Notes: generated from the sequence alone by a model not told the origin. Counted from the stretch's first letter, positions 1 through 6,119 are shown. The stretch is 6,527 bases of DNA from Clostridia bacterium (GCA_017625185.1 JAGALN010000186.1:1-6527), one strand, 5' to 3'. Numbers and translations: made by a program.

Positions 1-473
1 AGTACGGCACACAGCTTCGTGAGAAGCAGAAGGTAAGAAGAGCTTATGGTGTTTTAGAGGGTCAGTTTGCACATTACTTTGAAATGGCAAACAAGAAGGA
101 AGGCGTAACCGGTGAAAACCTGCTCCGCATTCTGGAAAGCCGTCTGGATAACGTAGTTTATAAGCTGGGCCTGGCAGTTTCCAGACCGGAAGCAAGACAG
201 CTGGTATCCCACGCTCACTTTACCGTAAACGGCAAGAAGGTAAATATTCCTTCCTACCTGGTAAAGCCCGGCGATGTGGTTGCTGTTCGTGAGAAGAGCA
301 GATCCAGTGCAAAATTCGAGGCTATTCTCGGCTCTACCGAGGGCAGAATCGTTCCCAAGTGGCTTGACATGAACCGTGAGACCTTAGAGGGTCGTGTGGT
401 TGCTCTGGCAGAACGGGAAGACATCGATATGCCGATCGAAGAGCACTTGATCGTCGAGTTGTACAGCAAATAA
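1..473 (+). CDS. rpsD: 30S ribosomal protein S4, 5'-truncated
   Basis: Ribosomal protein S4 is a primary 16S rRNA-binding protein that starts assembly of the 30S body. The reading frame is open from the left edge (first full codon at position 3), so the gene begins outside the window. The ATG at 84 is internal, because the codons before it already read as conserved S4 sequence ([20 protein letters not shown]). About 156 residues are visible. S4 is usually about 200 residues, so roughly 45-50 N-terminal residues are missing. The S4 RNA-binding domain is clear ([20 protein letters not shown], then [17 protein letters not shown] and the PGDVV turn), and the C-terminus ends in VELYSK before tandem TAA stops. 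It lies 64 bp upstream of rpoA in the usual alpha-operon order. In many bacteria S4 represses its own operon through a leader, but no such leader is inside this window. Confidence 0.97.
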   Translation, partial: YGTQLREKQKVRRAYGVLEGQFAHYFEMANKKEGVTGENLLRILESRLDNVVYKLGLAVSRPEARQLVSHAHFTVNGKKVNIPSYLVKPGDVVAVREKSRSSAKFEAILGSTEGRIVPKWLDMNRETLEGRVVALAEREDIDMPIEEHLIVELYSK

Positions 474-524
474 TAACTTGCTGTAACAATCCGGCGGATT
501 CAAAGAATTCGTTGTAAATAGTCT

Positions 525-530
525 AGGAGG
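525..530 (+). promoter_or_regulatory. Ribosome binding site of rpoA
   Basis: A perfect AGGAGG lies seven bases before the ATG at 538. This fixes the rpoA start and fits the high expression expected of this gene. Confidence 0.85.
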
Positions 531-537
531 GCTGACA

Positions 538-1485
538 ATGATTGAAATCGAAAAGCCAAGAATTGAATGCGTAGAAGCATCCGAAGATAACAGATATGGC
601 AAATTTGTTGTTGAGCCTCTGGAAAGAGGCTACGGCACAACGTTTGGCAACTCTCTCAGAAGAATGTTGCTGTCCTCCCTTCCTGGTGTGGCTGCAACTT
701 CGGTAAAGATTGACGGGGTTCTTCATGAGTTTTCGACAATTCCCGGTGTGAAAGAGGACGTTGCAGAAATTATTCTCAACATCAAGCAGTTGGCAATCAA
801 GCTGCACTCTGATGCACCCAAGACAGTTTACATCAATCACGAGGGCGCAGGGGAGATCTGTGCGGGGGATATCAAGCACGATTCCGATGTGGAAATCATC
901 AATGAGGATTTGCACATTGCAACCCTGAGCGAAGATGCCAGACTGTTTATGGAAATTACCCTGGACAAGGGTCGCGGTTATGTATCCTCTGATCGGAACA
1001 AGCAGTTGCTTCAGCCGATCATCGGTGTGATTGCAACCGACTCTATCTATACACCGGTAGAGAAAGTAAATTATACCGTGGACAATACCCGTGTGGGCAA
1101 TGTAACCGATTATGACAAGCTGACTTTGGAGGTATGGACCAACGGTACCATCACTCCTGCCGAGGCGGTATCCTTAGCTGCCAAGATTGTCAGCGAACAT
1201 ATGAACCTGTTCATTGACCTGTCCGACGAAGCCAAGAACACGGAGATTATGGTTGAGAAGGAAGAAAGCAAGAAGGAGAAGGTTCTGGAGACCACCATCG
1301 AGGAGCTTGACCTTTCCGTTCGTTCCTACAACTGTCTCAAGCGTGCCGGCATCAACACCGTGCAGGATCTGACCACCCGTTCCGAGAACGATATGATGAA
1401 GGTCAGAAACCTGGGACGGAAATCCCTGGAGGAGGTTATTGCAACGCTGGAGGGCATGGATTTGTCCCTGGCAAGTGATGACTAA
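538..1485 (+). CDS. rpoA: DNA-directed RNA polymerase subunit alpha
   Basis: The alpha subunit dimerises to nucleate RNA polymerase assembly, and its C-terminal domain binds UP elements and activators. The 315-residue length is typical of Firmicutes. The N-terminal assembly domain covers about residues 1-230, with the signature [20 protein letters not shown] at 27-46 followed by [14 protein letters not shown] charged linker (about 235-250, rich in K and E) leads to the C-terminal domain (about 251-312). Residues matching the E. coli DNA-contact set are present: R262, N265 and C266 in VRSYNCLK (E. coli R265, N268, C269), and NLGRKS at 291-296. The start is set by AGGAGG at 525-530. The gene sits between rpsD and rplQ (36-bp gap) and is probably co-transcribed with both. 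Nothing is truncated or unusual. Confidence 0.99.
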   Translation: MIEIEKPRIECVEASEDNRYGKFVVEPLERGYGTTFGNSLRRMLLSSLPGVAATSVKIDGVLHEFSTIPGVKEDVAEIILNIKQLAIKLHSDAPKTVYINHEGAGEICAGDIKHDSDVEIINEDLHIATLSEDARLFMEITLDKGRGYVSSDRNKQLLQPIIGVIATDSIYTPVEKVNYTVDNTRVGNVTDYDKLTLEVWTNGTITPAEAVSLAAKIVSEHMNLFIDLSDEAKNTEIMVEKEESKKEKVLETTIEELDLSVRSYNCLKRAGINTVQDLTTRSENDMMKVRNLGRKSLEEVIATLEGMDLSLASDD

Positions 1486-1521
1486 TCCCACAAATAGAAA
1501 TTAAAATTGAGGTGAGATAAA

Positions 1522-1866
1522 ATGGCAATCCAGAGAAAACTTGGCAGACCGACCGACCAGAGACGTGCAATGCTCCGGTCTATGACCACTTCTTTCCTGG
1601 AAGCGGGCAGAATTGAAACAACCTTGACCCGTGCAAAGGAAGTTCGCAAGATTGCAGAGAAGATGGTTACCCTCGGTAAGACCAATACTCTTCATACCAA
1701 GAGACAAGCGCTGAGCTATATCACCAAGCGCGACGTTGTGGTAAAGCTGTTTGATGAAATCGCTCCGAAATATGCTGAAAGAAATGGTGGTTACACCAGA
1801 ATTATCAAGATGGGTCCCCGTCGTGGTGACGCAGCTGAAATGGCAATCTTGGAGTTTGTTGACTAA
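1522..1866 (+). CDS. rplQ: 50S ribosomal protein L17
   Basis: Ribosomal protein L17 is a structural protein of the large subunit located near the exit tunnel. At 114 residues it has normal bacterial length. It opens with the family signature [18 protein letters not shown] and continues with [20 protein letters not shown]. The C-terminal [20 protein letters not shown] ends in LEFVD, as is usual. A GAGGTGA ribosome binding site at 1509-1515 sits six bases before the ATG. The gene is the last of the rpsD-rpoA-rplQ unit, because a strong terminator starts 10 bp after its stop codon. In many Firmicutes cobalt/ECF transporter genes and truA follow rplQ. Here they do not, and a convergent wall operon lies downstream instead. 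Confidence 0.98.
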   Translation: MAIQRKLGRPTDQRRAMLRSMTTSFLEAGRIETTLTRAKEVRKIAEKMVTLGKTNTLHTKRQALSYITKRDVVVKLFDEIAPKYAERNGGYTRIIKMGPRRGDAAEMAILEFVD

Positions 1867-1876
1867 TCAAAACCAT

Positions 1877-1909
1877 AAAAAGCGAGGAACTTGCGTTCCT
1901 CGCTTTTTT
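1877..1909 (+). terminator. Intrinsic terminator of the rpsD-rpoA-rplQ operon
   Basis: A perfect 10-bp stem (AGCGAGGAAC / GTTCCTCGCT) with a TTGC loop is extended by four A-T pairs and followed by a run of six T. On the opposite strand the same hairpin is followed by a run of five T, so it can also stop transcripts of the convergent pbpA-like operon. It is probably bidirectional. Confidence 0.93.
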
Positions 1910-1929
1910 AGTTTTCACAGGCGTGTTTG

Positions 1930-1973
1930 AAAATTGACGAGCTTTGTCCGCTACGGCAAAGCTCGTCAATTTT
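1930..1973. repeat. Perfect 17-bp inverted repeat, possible second terminator or dispersed palindrome
   Basis: Two 17-base arms (AAAATTGACGAGCTTTG at 1930-1946 and its exact complement at 1957-1973) flank a 10-base spacer, TCCGCTACGG. The spacer can itself form three more pairs (CCG with CGG). The ends are AAAA and TTTT, so either strand gives a GC-containing stem ending in a short U run. It lies 25 bp past the stop codon of the minus-strand PBP gene and could be that operon's terminator. The arms are longer than most terminators need and the previous hairpin is already bidirectional, so a dispersed palindromic repeat is an alternative. Confidence 0.8.
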
Positions 1974-1997
1974 CTTCGTACTACAATTCCATATTGT

Positions 1998-3377
1998 TTA
2001 CATCCCCAGATACCTACGTATTACGTTTCTGGCGATGGGGCCGGCGTTGGTGCCGCCGGCACCGCCGTCATATTCCAATAATACCGCCACTGCAATTTTG
2101 GGGTCGTCTGCCGGGGCATAGCCCACGAACCAGGCGTGGTCTTTGTCGGTTTCATTCTCGGCGGTTCCGGTTTTTCCCGCAACGGCTACGCCGGAAATCC
2201 GGGCGTTTCGCCCTGTTCCGGTTTCCACCGCATTCTGCATCAGCTCGTCCAAATATTCTGCACAATCCCGGCTCATAGATTGGGAGAACAAGGAGGGCTT
2301 GGTGGTGGATAGGGTCAGTCCTGATGCGGTTGTGATGGAATCCACCAAGTAGGGGGTCATCATTTTCCCGTCATTGGCAACGGCGGCGCTCATCATGGCA
2401 ACATGGAGAGGTGTCATCAAAAGCTGCCCTTGACCGATGGATACCAGAGCCGCATCCGCCGGATACATGGTTTTATATTGAATCTGACTCTTGCTCATGG
2501 CAAGGTCGAAATCAAAGGATTTTCCAATCCCAAACCTTTGGGCAGTTTCCTGTACCGTTTCCGGACCCATTTCGTATCCCAAAGAGCAGAAAACAAAGTT
2601 GCTGGATACTGAGAAGGCTTGTTTTAAATCAATGGTTCCGTATGCCTTTTCCCCGTAGTTGCTGACCTTCAAACCATCCTTTTCGAAAAGTCCGGTATCC
2701 TCAAAGGTTGTTCCAATCAAGCCTTTTTCGTATGCCGCCGTCGTGGTGGCAATCTTGTAGGTGGAGCCAGGCGGGTATAACCCCTGGGTTGCTCGTGCCA
2801 AGAGAGGAGAGTTTTCCTGTTCCACAATGGCATTCCAGTTCTGTTCCAGACTCTCTGCCGCAGGGTCGAAGTCGGGACGGCTGACCAGAGCCAGAATCCG
2901 TCCGGTGGCAGGCTCTAGTGCCACCACTGCCCCCTGTCGATTGCCCAATTGGTCATAGGCATATTGCTGAAGGGAATGGTCAATGGTCAGGTTGAGGTCA
3001 TAGCCGGAGCGGAGCTCGTTGAAGCTGATGGTAATGTCACCATGACCCAAGAGTTCCTTATCATAAAGCATTTCCAGCTGACTTTTTCCGTAGGTGCGGG
3101 AGTAGTAGCCAATCACATGGCTATAAAGCCGACCCTTGGGGTAGCGACGGATGCGGGTGTCCCCGTCAACTTCGGTTTCTGCAAGGAGAATTCCGTTTGC
3201 GTCATAGATGTTTCCCCGCTTGACAAACTTTTCATCCTCCCATTGCCGTTTGTTGTAGGGGTTGGTGGCAACTTCCTCTGCCTGAAACATATTAAAGTAT
3301 AGGAGGTAGGTCACCAGGGAGAGAAACATGACACAAACCACAACCAGAACATGAATGATGCGCTTATTTGGATTCAT
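1998..3377 (-). CDS. Class B penicillin-binding protein (PbpA/PBP2-type D,D-transpeptidase)
   Basis: This protein cross-links peptidoglycan stem peptides on the outer face of the membrane, probably as partner of the adjacent SEDS polymerase. The 459-residue protein has one N-terminal anchor (about residues 7-29) and a short N-terminal module with RGNIYDANGILLA at 54-66. The transpeptidase domain runs from about 148 to the end. All three catalytic motifs are intact: SxxK as S205-T-Y-K208 in YPPGSTYK, SxN as S258-S-N260, and KTGT at 402-405. There are no PASTA domains, and the size and layout resemble actinobacterial PbpA more than SpoVD or PBP2x. The start chosen is the ATG at 3377 (MNPNKR), with AGGAGGGG six bases upstream. 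An in-frame start at 3479 would add 34 residues that lie wholly inside the upstream gene. The first 14 bases overlap the end of that gene, which implies translational coupling. The division or elongation role is not settled by sequence alone. Confidence 0.95.
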   Translation of the reverse strand: MNPNKRIIHVLVVVCVMFLSLVTYLLYFNMFQAEEVATNPYNKRQWEDEKFVKRGNIYDANGILLAETEVDGDTRIRRYPKGRLYSHVIGYYSRTYGKSQLEMLYDKELLGHGDITISFNELRSGYDLNLTIDHSLQQYAYDQLGNRQGAVVALEPATGRILALVSRPDFDPAAESLEQNWNAIVEQENSPLLARATQGLYPPGSTYKIATTTAAYEKGLIGTTFEDTGLFEKDGLKVSNYGEKAYGTIDLKQAFSVSSNFVFCSLGYEMGPETVQETAQRFGIGKSFDFDLAMSKSQIQYKTMYPADAALVSIGQGQLLMTPLHVAMMSAAVANDGKMMTPYLVDSITTASGLTLSTTKPSLFSQSMSRDCAEYLDELMQNAVETGTGRNARISGVAVAGKTGTAENETDKDHAWFVGYAPADDPKIAVAVLLEYDGGAGGTNAGPIARNVIRRYLGM

Positions 3378-4614
3378 GACTGTCCCCTCCTGTTCTTCGT
3401 TCCTCCTTGGCGGAAATTGCCTGAATAATGCCAAGGGAGATAAAGTTGACCACAATGGAAGTCCCTCCGTAGCTGACAAAGGGGAGAGTGATGCCGGTCA
3501 GGGGAATCATCTTAATGACACCGCCTACAATAATAAAGGTTTGGACGGAAAACATCAGTGTTAGTCCCAGACAGACTGCCTTGTCAAAGGGGTCCTGCGC
3601 CGTGATGGCGATTTTAAAGCAACGGTAGGCAATCAGGAAGAAAAGAAGAATAATGGCGGCACCGCCAAAAACGCCCATCTCTTCGCAAACTGCTGCAAAG
3701 ATAAAGTCGGAATGCACCTCCGGGATGTAGGAGGGCGAACCGTTTCCGATGCCTCTGCCAAAATACCCGCCGGAGGCAATGGCAAAGAGGGATTGGGTAA
3801 TCTGGTAGCCCTTGTTGGAAATATCCGCCCAAGGGTCTAGCCAGCTGCTGACCCGAACCTGGATATGGTATAAGAATTTATAGCCAAGAACTGCCACAAT
3901 GGCAGCCGCACCCACATTTAGGGCAAGGAATCGGAGGTTTTTTTCGTAGACGTAAATCATGAAGATATAGATAAAGAAGAAGACTAAAATGGTGCCCCAG
4001 TCCCGTTGGAGAACCAGAAAACCGATGAAGAGGTAGGTGCCAAGCCAGGTCATCCATTTGGGGGTAATTTTATAAAAGGGGTCGGTCCAGCTTTTGGAAA
4101 AGTTACAGGCAAGGAACATAATAAAGAGAATCTTGGTGATCTCTGCCGGCTGGAAGGAGAAACTACCAAGGCTAATCCAGTTTCGGGAACCGTTGACGGT
4201 ATCCCCAAAAATCAAGGTAGCGAGGAACAACCCGATACCGCCAAGGAGATAGAGCATCCAGAGCTTGTTCCAGAACCGAATGTTATAGTAGACGGCATAG
4301 GACGCAAAAAAGGCCGCACCACCCAGAGCCACCCAGACAATCTGCCGGATGCCATACTGGATATTGATGCGACACAACAAAAGAACGCCAATGGTGATTA
4401 GCATGCACGCCATCAGCACAATAAACTTGTCCCCCATGTTACAGAGAACGATGATGGTATAAATCAAAATGAAAAGACCAAGCAATCCTGCGCCGATATA
4501 GAGGATGTTGGGATTATAGCCGTTTGCCATAAACAGAAGAAAGAACCCCAAAAGATTCATCAGCATCAGAAGATAGGCAGGACGGCGGTAATTGAGACCG
4601 GTAAATTTGCTCAT
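3364..4614 (-). CDS. RodA/FtsW/SpoVE-family SEDS peptidoglycan glycosyltransferase
   Basis: SEDS proteins polymerise lipid II into glycan strands and work in pairs with class B PBPs. The 416-residue protein is strongly hydrophobic, with about 12 membrane segments. Two of them (about 12-30 and 37-57) precede the usual ten-helix core. Family motifs appear in order: GSRNWI at 142-147 with FQPAE at 153-157, QRDWGT at 203-208, YQITQSLFAIASGG at 270-283, HSDFIFAAVCEEMG at 301-314 (D303 is the likely catalytic aspartate), and PLTGITLPFVSYGGTS at 371-386. The ATG is preceded by an AAAGGA-type ribosome binding site and lies 17 bp after the FHA gene, and the 3' end overlaps the PBP gene by 14 bp. The pairing with a PbpA-like PBP and an FHA protein favours a RodA-like assignment. 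FtsW or SpoVE cannot be excluded, so no symbol is given. Confidence 0.95.
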   Translation of the reverse strand: MSKFTGLNYRRPAYLLMLMNLLGFFLLFMANGYNPNILYIGAGLLGLFILIYTIIVLCNMGDKFIVLMACMLITIGVLLLCRINIQYGIRQIVWVALGGAAFFASYAVYYNIRFWNKLWMLYLLGGIGLFLATLIFGDTVNGSRNWISLGSFSFQPAEITKILFIMFLACNFSKSWTDPFYKITPKWMTWLGTYLFIGFLVLQRDWGTILVFFFIYIFMIYVYEKNLRFLALNVGAAAIVAVLGYKFLYHIQVRVSSWLDPWADISNKGYQITQSLFAIASGGYFGRGIGNGSPSYIPEVHSDFIFAAVCEEMGVFGGAAIILLFFLIAYRCFKIAITAQDPFDKAVCLGLTLMFSVQTFIIVGGVIKMIPLTGITLPFVSYGGTSIVVNFISLGIIQAISAKEERRTGGDSHESK

Positions 4615-4631
4615 ACTTGTTTCCTTTCTGC

Positions 4632-5084
4632 CTAAAGCTCAAAGACGAACCGGATTCCGCCTACCGAGATTTCGTCCTGGGGGTCTAGTATGACACGATG
4701 GGCAATCCGTTGACCGTTGATGGTGGTGCCGTTCCGGCTCCCCAAATCCTCCAGGAGCCATTCGCCGTCCTCGTACCAGATGCGGACATGCTGGGCGGAA
4801 ACAAACTTTTCCCGGAGAGAAACATCGCAGGACTTGTTCCTGCCAATGATGGCCTCCCCGTAAATCATATACCGTTTTTTGAGAGGGTTTTCCAAGGCCT
4901 TCTTGGTGGGAAGTGTACGCAGGCTTGCAGTTGCCACGCCGCTGACATTGACGCTGTCGCTTTCGAATCGGCTCATCTTTTTCACGTCAAGATAAATCAG
5001 GCGGATGACGCCAAAAATAAAGAGATAAATGATGACGGTAAAGACGTAACTCAAAATGGATGACAGAAGATTATAAAAGGTCAC
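4632..5084 (-). CDS. Membrane-anchored FHA-domain protein (FhaB/FipA-like)
   Basis: FHA domains bind phospho-threonine peptides, so this is probably a small adaptor linking Ser/Thr kinase signalling to the wall-synthesis genes that follow. Numbering is from the GTG at 5084 (150 residues). A single membrane helix covers about residues 6-30, then a basic stretch (RLIYLDVKK) and a flexible linker to about 65. The FHA domain fills about 73-150. Its phosphopeptide-binding residues are present: G81-R82 in IIGRN, S96 and H99 in VSAQH, and N118-G119 in SRNGT. Start choice: an in-frame GTG at 5093 overlaps the GGGAGG ribosome binding site and is too close to it, whereas the GTG at 5084 lies eight bases after GGAGG. 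It is the first gene of a three-gene operon driven by the promoter at 5123-5151. The size and one-helix-plus-FHA layout match mycobacterial FhaB/FipA (about 155 residues, from memory). Confidence 0.9.
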   Translation of the reverse strand: MTFYNLLSSILSYVFTVIIYLFIFGVIRLIYLDVKKMSRFESDSVNVSGVATASLRTLPTKKALENPLKKRYMIYGEAIIGRNKSCDVSLREKFVSAQHVRIWYEDGEWLLEDLGSRNGTTINGQRIAHRVILDPQDEISVGGIRFVFEL

Positions 5085-5122
5085 TTTCCACACCTCCCAT
5101 GGATCGGTTTGCCAATAGCTTT

Positions 5123-5151
5123 ATTATATACAAAAACAAAGGAAAAGTCAA
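5123..5151 (-). promoter_or_regulatory. SigA-type promoter of the FHA-SEDS-PBP operon
   Basis: Read on the minus strand, TTGACT (5151-5146) and TATAAT (5128-5123) are separated by exactly 17 bases. That is one mismatch from the full housekeeping consensus. Transcription would begin near 5116, giving a leader of about 32 nt before the GTG at 5084. It lies just downstream of the tRNA terminator, so the operon is insulated from the tRNA. Confidence 0.88.
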
Positions 5152-5165
5152 TGGAGGAGAGAAAT

Positions 5166-5197
5166 GGAAAAAGGGACATCCAATGGATGTCCCTTTA
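5166..5197 (-). terminator. Intrinsic terminator of tRNA-Thr
   Basis: A perfect 12-bp stem (AAAGGGACATCC / GGATGTCCCTTT, plus-strand 5170-5181 and 5185-5196) has a three-base loop. On the minus strand it is followed by five T (5172-5168, partly shared with the stem). It starts three bases beyond the encoded CCA of the tRNA and separates it from the downstream FHA promoter. Confidence 0.9.
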
Positions 5198-5198
5198 C

Positions 5199-5274
5199 TG
5201 GAGCTGGTGATGGGACTCGAACCCGCAACCTGCTGATTACAAATCAGCTGCTCTGCCAATTGAGCTACACCAGC
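5199..5274 (-). tRNA. tRNA-Thr (anticodon UGU), CCA encoded
   Basis: On the minus strand a complete 76-nt cloverleaf can be drawn. It has a perfect seven-pair acceptor stem (GCTGGTG / CACCAGC), D arm GCTC/GAGC, anticodon stem GCTGA/TCAGC with loop TTTGTAA, and T loop TTCGAGT. The anticodon TGT lies at plus positions 5241-5239 and reads the ACN box of threonine, chiefly ACA. The 3' CCA is encoded (TGG at plus 5199-5201) and the discriminator base is U73. One oddity is the T stem GCGGG/CCCAT, which holds a C50-A64 mismatch next to a G49-U65 wobble. The remainder is canonical, so I treat it as functional. It has its own promoter at 5284-5312 and terminator at 5166-5197, so it is transcribed as a single-gene unit. 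Confidence 0.97.
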
Positions 5275-5283
5275 ACAAAGGCT

Positions 5284-5312
5284 ATTTTAGCATATTTTGC
5301 GGGAAATGTCAA
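5284..5312 (-). promoter_or_regulatory. SigA-type promoter of tRNA-Thr
   Basis: On the minus strand, TTGACA (5312-5307, perfect consensus) and TAAAAT (5289-5284) are spaced by 17 bases. The predicted start near 5277 leaves only a few bases before the mature tRNA 5' end at 5274. The promoter fits entirely into the 55-bp gap after the yigZ-like gene. No terminator is visible between yigZ and this promoter, so some yigZ transcripts may read into the tRNA. Confidence 0.88.
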
Positions 5313-5329
5313 CAGTTTTCTTGCAAAAT

Positions 5330-5965
5330 TTAGACTCTGGGACGGCTGCAGTACCGAGTATCCCCCTGGGCAATCTCGATTTGCCCGTTCAGGTGGTTTA
5401 CCACATCCTTGCAGAAAGAATCCGCCATGGCAACAGGAAGATATAGAGGCAGACAAACCTTTTCGGTGTATTGCGCCTCGCCTTGGAGAATCTGTTCCCG
5501 TTTGGAAAGATAATTTTGCAGAGTCCCCCAAAGGGTGTATTCGCAGGTCAAGGAGAGTTCCCTGCACAAAATCATGTCCAGAAGTCCTGCCGCTTCTAGC
5601 CCTGCCTTGGCAGATTTGGAATAGGCATGGACCAAACCGCCAGTGCCGAGCAAGGTTCCGCCAAAGTAACGGGTTACCACCACGATTAAATTGGAAAGCC
5701 CCTCTTTTCGTAAGATATCCAGGACCGGCATTCCGGCAGTGCCCCCCGGCTCCCCATCGTCGCTGTAACGGGCAAGCTGATTTTCCTCAATGATGTAGGC
5801 ATAGACATTGTGGGTGGCGTCCCAATACTCCTGCCGGAGCTGATTCAAAAACGTAAGCGCCTCTTCTTCGGTGGCTACCGGGCGGGCGGTGGCAATAAAC
5901 CGGGAACGCTTCTCAATGATTTCTGCCTTTGCTTCCTTGGCAATGGTGGTGTACTGCTCTTTCAT
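5330..5965 (-). CDS. yigZ: YigZ/IMPACT family protein (UPF0029)
   Basis: This is a member of the widespread YigZ/YvyE family, related to eukaryotic IMPACT, a modulator of the GCN2 kinase pathway. The exact bacterial role is not firmly established. The 211-residue length is typical. The N-terminal IMPACT domain (about 1-130) carries SRF at 21-23, ATHN at 50-53, the hallmark YSDDGEPGGTAGMP at 67-80, and RYFGGTLLGTGGL at 99-111. The C-terminal part (about 138-205) corresponds to the smaller ferredoxin-like UPF0029 domain. There is no signal peptide or membrane helix, so it is probably cytoplasmic. The ATG at 5965 has AAAGGAG eight bases upstream. The gene is divergent from the GerA-type gene across 154 bp and is followed by the tRNA in the same direction. 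Its promoter is not a clean SigA site: a TATACT at 6000-5995 is embedded in a dyad, with no good -35 at normal spacing. Confidence 0.94.
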   Translation of the reverse strand: MKEQYTTIAKEAKAEIIEKRSRFIATARPVATEEEALTFLNQLRQEYWDATHNVYAYIIEENQLARYSDDGEPGGTAGMPVLDILRKEGLSNLIVVVTRYFGGTLLGTGGLVHAYSKSAKAGLEAAGLLDMILCRELSLTCEYTLWGTLQNYLSKREQILQGEAQYTEKVCLPLYLPVAMADSFCKDVVNHLNGQIEIAQGDTRYCSRPRV

Positions 5966-5981
5966 GGTAGGAACTCCTTTT

Positions 5982-6001
5982 GTATACTAGTGATAGTATA
6001 C
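5982..6001. promoter_or_regulatory. 20-bp dyad overlapping the probable yigZ -10 box (candidate operator)
   Basis: The arms GTATACTA (5982-5989) and TAGTATAC (5994-6001) are perfect reverse complements around the spacer GTGA. On the minus strand, bases 6000-5995 read TATACT, a good -10 for yigZ, about 30 bp upstream of its ATG. The dyad therefore sits where a dimeric repressor would block RNA polymerase. No cognate regulator is present in the window. A chance palindrome made of two TATACT-like boxes remains possible. Confidence 0.45.
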
Positions 6002-6021
6002 CGAAAATCCGAAGAAACTAC

Positions 6022-6038
6022 TGTCGAGTTTTGTCGAA
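6022..6038 (+). promoter_or_regulatory. Two tandem Spo0A-box-like sites
   Basis: TGTCGAG (6022-6028) and TGTCGAA (6032-6038) are direct repeats whose starts are 10 bp apart, one helical turn. The second matches the known 0A box TGTCGAA exactly and the first differs at one base. They lie between divergent yigZ (22 bp upstream of its TATACT box) and the GerA-type gene (82 bp before its ATG). On the plus strand a weak TATAAC at 6068-6073 could be a -10 about 30 bp downstream. Which gene they would control is not decided by the sequence. Confidence 0.5.
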
Positions 6039-6119
6039 AGGGAGAAATTTGTTCTGTCTTTTCCGGGTATAACTTGGGAGAAAAAGGGAATCCTATCCAA
6101 AAAAGAGAGGATGGGGGAA

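Noticed and set aside
84..473. rpsD starting at the ATG at 84
   Set aside because: The frame is open to the left edge and the upstream codons encode conserved S4 sequence, so this Met is internal.
488..500. Small hairpin AATCC-GGC-GGATT between rpsD and rpoA
   Set aside because: Only five pairs and no T run. Too weak to be a terminator, and co-transcription of rpsD-rpoA is expected.
523..915. 130-codon minus-strand frame inside rpoA
   Set aside because: Antisense shadow of a highly conserved gene with no ribosome binding site or family resemblance.
1927..2278. Plus-strand short frames starting in the palindrome after rplQ
   Set aside because: They start in the inverted repeat and run antisense through the 3' end of the PBP gene. 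No ribosome binding site or recognisable protein.
3378..3479. 34-residue N-terminal extension of the PBP gene from an ATG at 3479
   Set aside because: It lies entirely inside the SEDS gene in another frame. The ATG at 3377 has an ideal ribosome binding site and is directly followed by the expected membrane anchor.
5294..5329. Seven-base inverted repeat ATTTTGC / GCAAAAT around the tRNA promoter -35
   Set aside because: Short AT-rich arms with 22 bases between them, easily due to chance. It does not resemble a terminator for yigZ.
5164..5793. 209-codon plus-strand frame across the tRNA and yigZ
   Set aside because: It reads through the terminator, the tRNA and the antisense of a well-recognised YigZ gene. 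The product has low-complexity, shadow-frame composition.
6068..6073. TATAAC as -10 of a SigA promoter for the GerA-type gene
   Set aside because: No acceptable -35 at 16-18 bp upstream (the sequence there is AAATTT-like). It is kept only as a possibility in the Spo0A-box entry, not as a promoter call.
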